Of a DNA stretch of 64,000 nucleotides, positions 61,409 to 64,000 are shown piece after piece. Made by a program: the position numbers and the translations under genes. The first letter of the stretch is position 1. Every line of letters begins with the position of its first letter. The stretch spans positions 186,001 to 250,000 of the forward strand of contig OZ037892.1 in NCBI GenBank assembly GCA_964035575.1, written 5' to 3'. This stretch comes from Rhynchopus sp. YZ270_cl-10. Its lineage: Eukaryota; Euglenozoa; Diplonemea; Diplonemida; Diplonemidae. The notes under the pieces are model-generated. The model did not search any database and was not told the DNA's origin. It saw nothing but the letters and a program-made list of their open reading frames with translations.

Positions 61409-61597
61409 TTTAAGACTGTGTTTTTCTTCCTGTGTGGGGTTGTTTGGGAAATATGTGACCAAGGATGACAAAGGAAGAGGGGAGGGTCATGTGTATTGGC
61501 TCATTTCAATTGCATACAGACCAAGGAGAGGGTAGGAAGCAGAAAGCCTCCAAAGAGTATTATCTTCCCAGTTTTGTCTTCCCACGTACAGAATCTA

Positions 61598-64000
61598 TCA
61601 GTGCAGGAGCTGACAGCACTCAGGACACCCGCCTATGGTGGCACAGTCGAGCGCAGTGTCGCCGTCGTTGTCGCGCAGGGCCTTGTCCGCACCGTGCTTC
61701 AGGAGGAGCTTCACCACATCTGCATGTTTCTGTGTCGCGGCTTGGTGCAGTGCAGTGCAGGCGTTGTCGCCTTGGTGGTTCACATCGACCCCCACGCTCA
61801 GGAGGTGGCGCACGGTCTCCACGTGTCCTCCATCCGCCGCCAGCATTAGCGCTGTGAACCTGTTGTCTGCGACAACCAGCTGTGCACCGGCATCGAGAAG
61901 CATCTTCACATACGCGAGCCGCCCTAGTTCACAGGCTTGGAGCAGGGGTGAATACCCGCGACTGTCTGTCACATCAAGCTGTGCCCCTGCGTCGATGAGG
62001 GCCTGGCACACAGTGGTGTTTGTCGGTAATTCAACAATCGAAACGGACAGTGCCGTCGCACCACAGATCAACTTTGCATCAAGAGGGACACCGTGGTCCA
62101 CTAGCATCTTGCAGAGGACAGCGTCGCCCGACAGGACGGCCTCATGCAAAGCGGTCGTCCCGTTCCGGTCTCGGATTTCCACGTCGGCGCCGTGTCTCAG
62201 GAGAAACGCCACGAAGTCTTTGTGCCCATTAACGCTGCAGTGCATCAGCGGTGTTTTGCCGCCTCTATCTGTGCTGTCAACGGACACACCACAGCGCAGA
62301 AGAAGCTCCCCTGCAGCAACGTGGCCACCTTGCGCTGCATATCCAATTGGGGTGCGTCCATGGGACAGCTTACTCGCAGAGACACCTCTCGACAGCAAGA
62401 ACTCAGCACAGAGAGTGAACCCGTGAAGCACTGCTTTGTGGAGATCCATGTGTGCACCCCCTTCAAGAAGAGCAAGGGCACCAGATTCATTGTGACACTT
62501 CATTGCCTTGCGCATGGGTGTATGCCCCTTGTTGTTTACCACCTCCACAGAGGCACCGTGCTTGAGGAGCAGGTGCACAAGCTCAGCTTGGGGGTCTTTC
62601 TTTCTGCTGACAGCATAGTGTAGCGCAGTTTGACCGTCTCTGTCCACTGCAGCCAACGACGCACCTGCTTCAAGAAGAGCAACAACAGCAGGTTTGTTGC
62701 CAGCTTTGACTGCCATGTGGAGGGGTGACACCCCTTCGTTGTTGTACACTTCCAAAGAGGCACCGTGTTTGAGGAGCAGGTGCACAAGCTCAGCTTGGGG
62801 GTCCTTCTTTCTGCTGACAGCATAGTGTAGTGCAGTGTCACCGTCGCCGTCCACTGCAGCCAACGACGCGCCTGCTTCAAGAAGAGCAACAGCAGCAGGT
62901 TTGTTGCCAGCTTTGAGTGCTGTTTGGAGGGGCATTTGCTCTCTGTTGTTGACCATATCTGCAGAAGCGCCCTGTTTGAGGAGCAGATGCACAAGCTCAG
63001 CTTGGGGGTCGTTCTGTGAGCAGGCGGCGCTGTGTAGTGCGGTGTACCCTTCATTGTCCTTAGCGGACAACGACGCACCTGCTTCAAGAAGAGCAACGAC
63101 ACCAGCTTTGATCCCAGCCTGTAGTGCCACGTGGAGGGGTGGTATCCCACAGTTGTTGGCTGCATCTACACAGGCACCCTGCTTGAGGAGCAGGTGCACA
63201 AGCTCAGCTTGGGGGTCGTTCTGTGACACGGCAGCATCGTGTAGTGCAGTGTCACCGTCTCCGTCCACTGTGTCCAACGACGCACCTGCTTCAAGAAGAG
63301 CAACGACAGCAGGTTTGTTGCCAGCTTGGAGTGCCATGTGGAGGGGTGAGACCCCTCTGTAGTTGTATACTTCCACAGAGGCACCGTGCTTGAGGAGCAG
63401 GTGCATAAGGTCAGCTTGGGGGTCGAACCGTGAGAAGGCGGCGGTGTGTAGTGCAGTGTCACCGTCGCCGTCCACTGCAGACAACGACGCACCTGCTTCA
63501 AGAAGAGCAACGACACCAGCTTTGATACCAGCCTGTACTGCCATGTCGAGGGGTGTTACCTCACGGTTGTTGACTACATCTACAGAGGCACCCTGCTTGA
63601 GGAGCAGGTGCACAAGCTCAGCTTGGGGGTCGTTCTGTGAGGCAGCATAGTGCAGTGCAGTGTCACCGTCGCAGTCCACTGCAGCCAACGACGCACCAGC
63701 TTCAAGAAGAGCAACGACAGCAGGTTTGTTGCCAGCTGCGAGTGCCATGTGGAGGGGTGAACCCCCTCCGTTGTTGTATACTTCCACAGAAGCACCGTGT
63801 TTGAGGAGCAGGTGCACAAGCTCAGCTTCGCTGTCCTCCTCTGACCCGGCAGCACGGTGTAGTGCAGTGTAGCCTTCATTGTCCTTAATGACCAACGACG
63901 CACCCCGTGTGATGAGCTCGCTGAGACAACCAAGGCTCCCCCCTGCAGCATGCAGCAGTGCAGTCATACCGACAGGTGACACAACGTCCAGCCCCGCACC
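61598..64000 (-). CDS. Ankyrin-repeat protein, 5' end outside the window
   Basis: At least 800 aa, open at the window edge, so the start is not seen. It consists almost wholly of ankyrin repeats (about 24), for example DGDTALHYAASQNDPQAELVHLLLKQGASV and GNKPAVVALLEAGASL. The N-terminal part is seven copies of a 207-bp (69-aa, two-ankyrin) unit, the anchor GCTCAG recurring at 62581, 62788, 62995, 63202, 63409, 63616 and 63820. The C-terminal repeats are diverged and canonical (GRTPIGYAAQGGHVAAGELL). No kinase, ubiquitin-ligase or membrane segment is visible. Ankyrin arrays bind proteins; the partner is unknown. Confidence 0.88.
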   Translation of the reverse strand, partial: GAGLDVVSPVGMTALLHAAGGSLGCLSELITRGASLVIKDNEGYTALHRAAGSEEDSEAELVHLLLKHGASVEVYNNGGGSPLHMALAAGNKPAVVALLEAGASLAAVDCDGDTALHYAASQNDPQAELVHLLLKQGASVDVVNNREVTPLDMAVQAGIKAGVVALLEAGASLSAVDGDGDTALHTAAFSRFDPQADLMHLLLKHGASVEVYNYRGVSPLHMALQAGNKPAVVALLEAGASLDTVDGDGDTALHDAAVSQNDPQAELVHLLLKQGACVDAANNCGIPPLHVALQAGIKAGVVALLEAGASLSAKDNEGYTALHSAACSQNDPQAELVHLLLKQGASADMVNNREQMPLQTALKAGNKPAAVALLEAGASLAAVDGDGDTALHYAVSRKKDPQAELVHLLLKHGASLEVYNNEGVSPLHMAVKAGNKPAVVALLEAGASLAAVDRDGQTALHYAVSRKKDPQAELVHLLLKHGASVEVVNNKGHTPMRKAMKCHNESGALALLEGGAHMDLHKAVLHGFTLCAEFLLSRGVSASKLSHGRTPIGYAAQGGHVAAGELLLRCGVSVDSTDRGGKTPLMHCSVNGHKDFVAFLLRHGADVEIRDRNGTTALHEAVLSGDAVLCKMLVDHGVPLDAKLICGATALSVSIVELPTNTTVCQALIDAGAQLDVTDSRGYSPLLQACELGRLAYVKMLLDAGAQLVVADNRFTALMLAADGGHVETVRHLLSVGVDVNHQGDNACTALHQAATQKHADVVKLLLKHGADKALRDNDGDTALDCATIGGCPECCQLLH
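62581..63830 (-). repeat. 207-bp tandem coding repeat (seven units)
   Basis: Spacing between anchors is 207, 207, 207, 207, 207 and 204 bp. Units are highly similar at the DNA level, including synonymous positions, and differ mainly at a few ankyrin loop codons (ASVEVYNN, ASVDVVNN, ACVDAANN, ASADMVNN). Confidence 0.85.

Noticed and set aside
1-64000. CRISPR arrays, bacterial operons, rRNA genes
   Set aside because: None seen. Tandem repeats here are coding ankyrin units, microsatellites or transposon subrepeats, and the genes are eukaryotic.

Overview
The window is nuclear DNA of a unicellular eukaryote. All 17 recognisable host genes lie on the minus strand across 64 kb. Most have a pyrimidine tract and an AG 10-60 nt upstream of the start codon, which is what trans-spliced, polycistronic genomes look like. 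A few short cis-introns (53-228 nt) all begin GTATG. Genes are compact; intergenic DNA is AT-rich, full of A/T homopolymers and small dispersed repeats with poly(A) tails. This fits a euglenozoan, perhaps a diplonemid, better than a kinetoplastid (which has almost no cis-introns). That placement is inference.

Layout. 1-3564: repeat-rich spacer. 3565-19137: seven minus-strand genes (EamA/DMT transporter; lipid-anchored protein starting MGCC; threonine aldolase-like enzyme; Pam18/Tim14-like J protein with HAD instead of HPD; secreted GH20 hexosaminidase; GH47 alpha-mannosidase; long coiled-coil protein). 19138-22828: spacer with dispersed repeats. 22829-27170: a two-exon hypothetical gene with a complete hAT transposon (8-bp target duplication) just upstream of it. 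27804-32622: a coiled-coil gene interrupted by a 3.9-kb terminal-inverted-repeat element of unrecognised family, flanked by related spacer repeats and palindromes. 34637-35566: a zinc-knuckle/acidic gene, followed by a 627-bp internally deleted copy of the hAT element and a decayed coding stretch. 37384-41963: FCP1-like HAD phosphatase, NLS-bearing protein kinase, an OTU remnant, and a calcyphosine-cyclophilin fusion. 42656-45400: tandemly duplicated ubiquitin-like/WD40 genes with a third-copy fragment. 48168-59996: a two-exon giant BEACH-WD40 gene (about 3920 aa). 60594-61408: a probable mitochondrial protein with one 53-nt intron. 61598-64000: an ankyrin-repeat gene running off the window.

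The most interesting signal is the 27949-31871 element. Its near-identical ~355-bp terminal inverted repeats carry palindromic GGGATAGGTTATGC-type subrepeats. It has a 2-bp CA duplication and two plus-strand genes of no family I recognise. It sits 2 bp from an exon end, and its own terminus carries GGG|GTATGG, a donor matching the native GAC|GTATGG in the same reading phase, so the whole element could be removed as an intron. A second theme is four dispersed repeat families with 3' poly(A), all on the plus strand, antisense to every host gene; on the gene strand their tails become polypyrimidine tracts.
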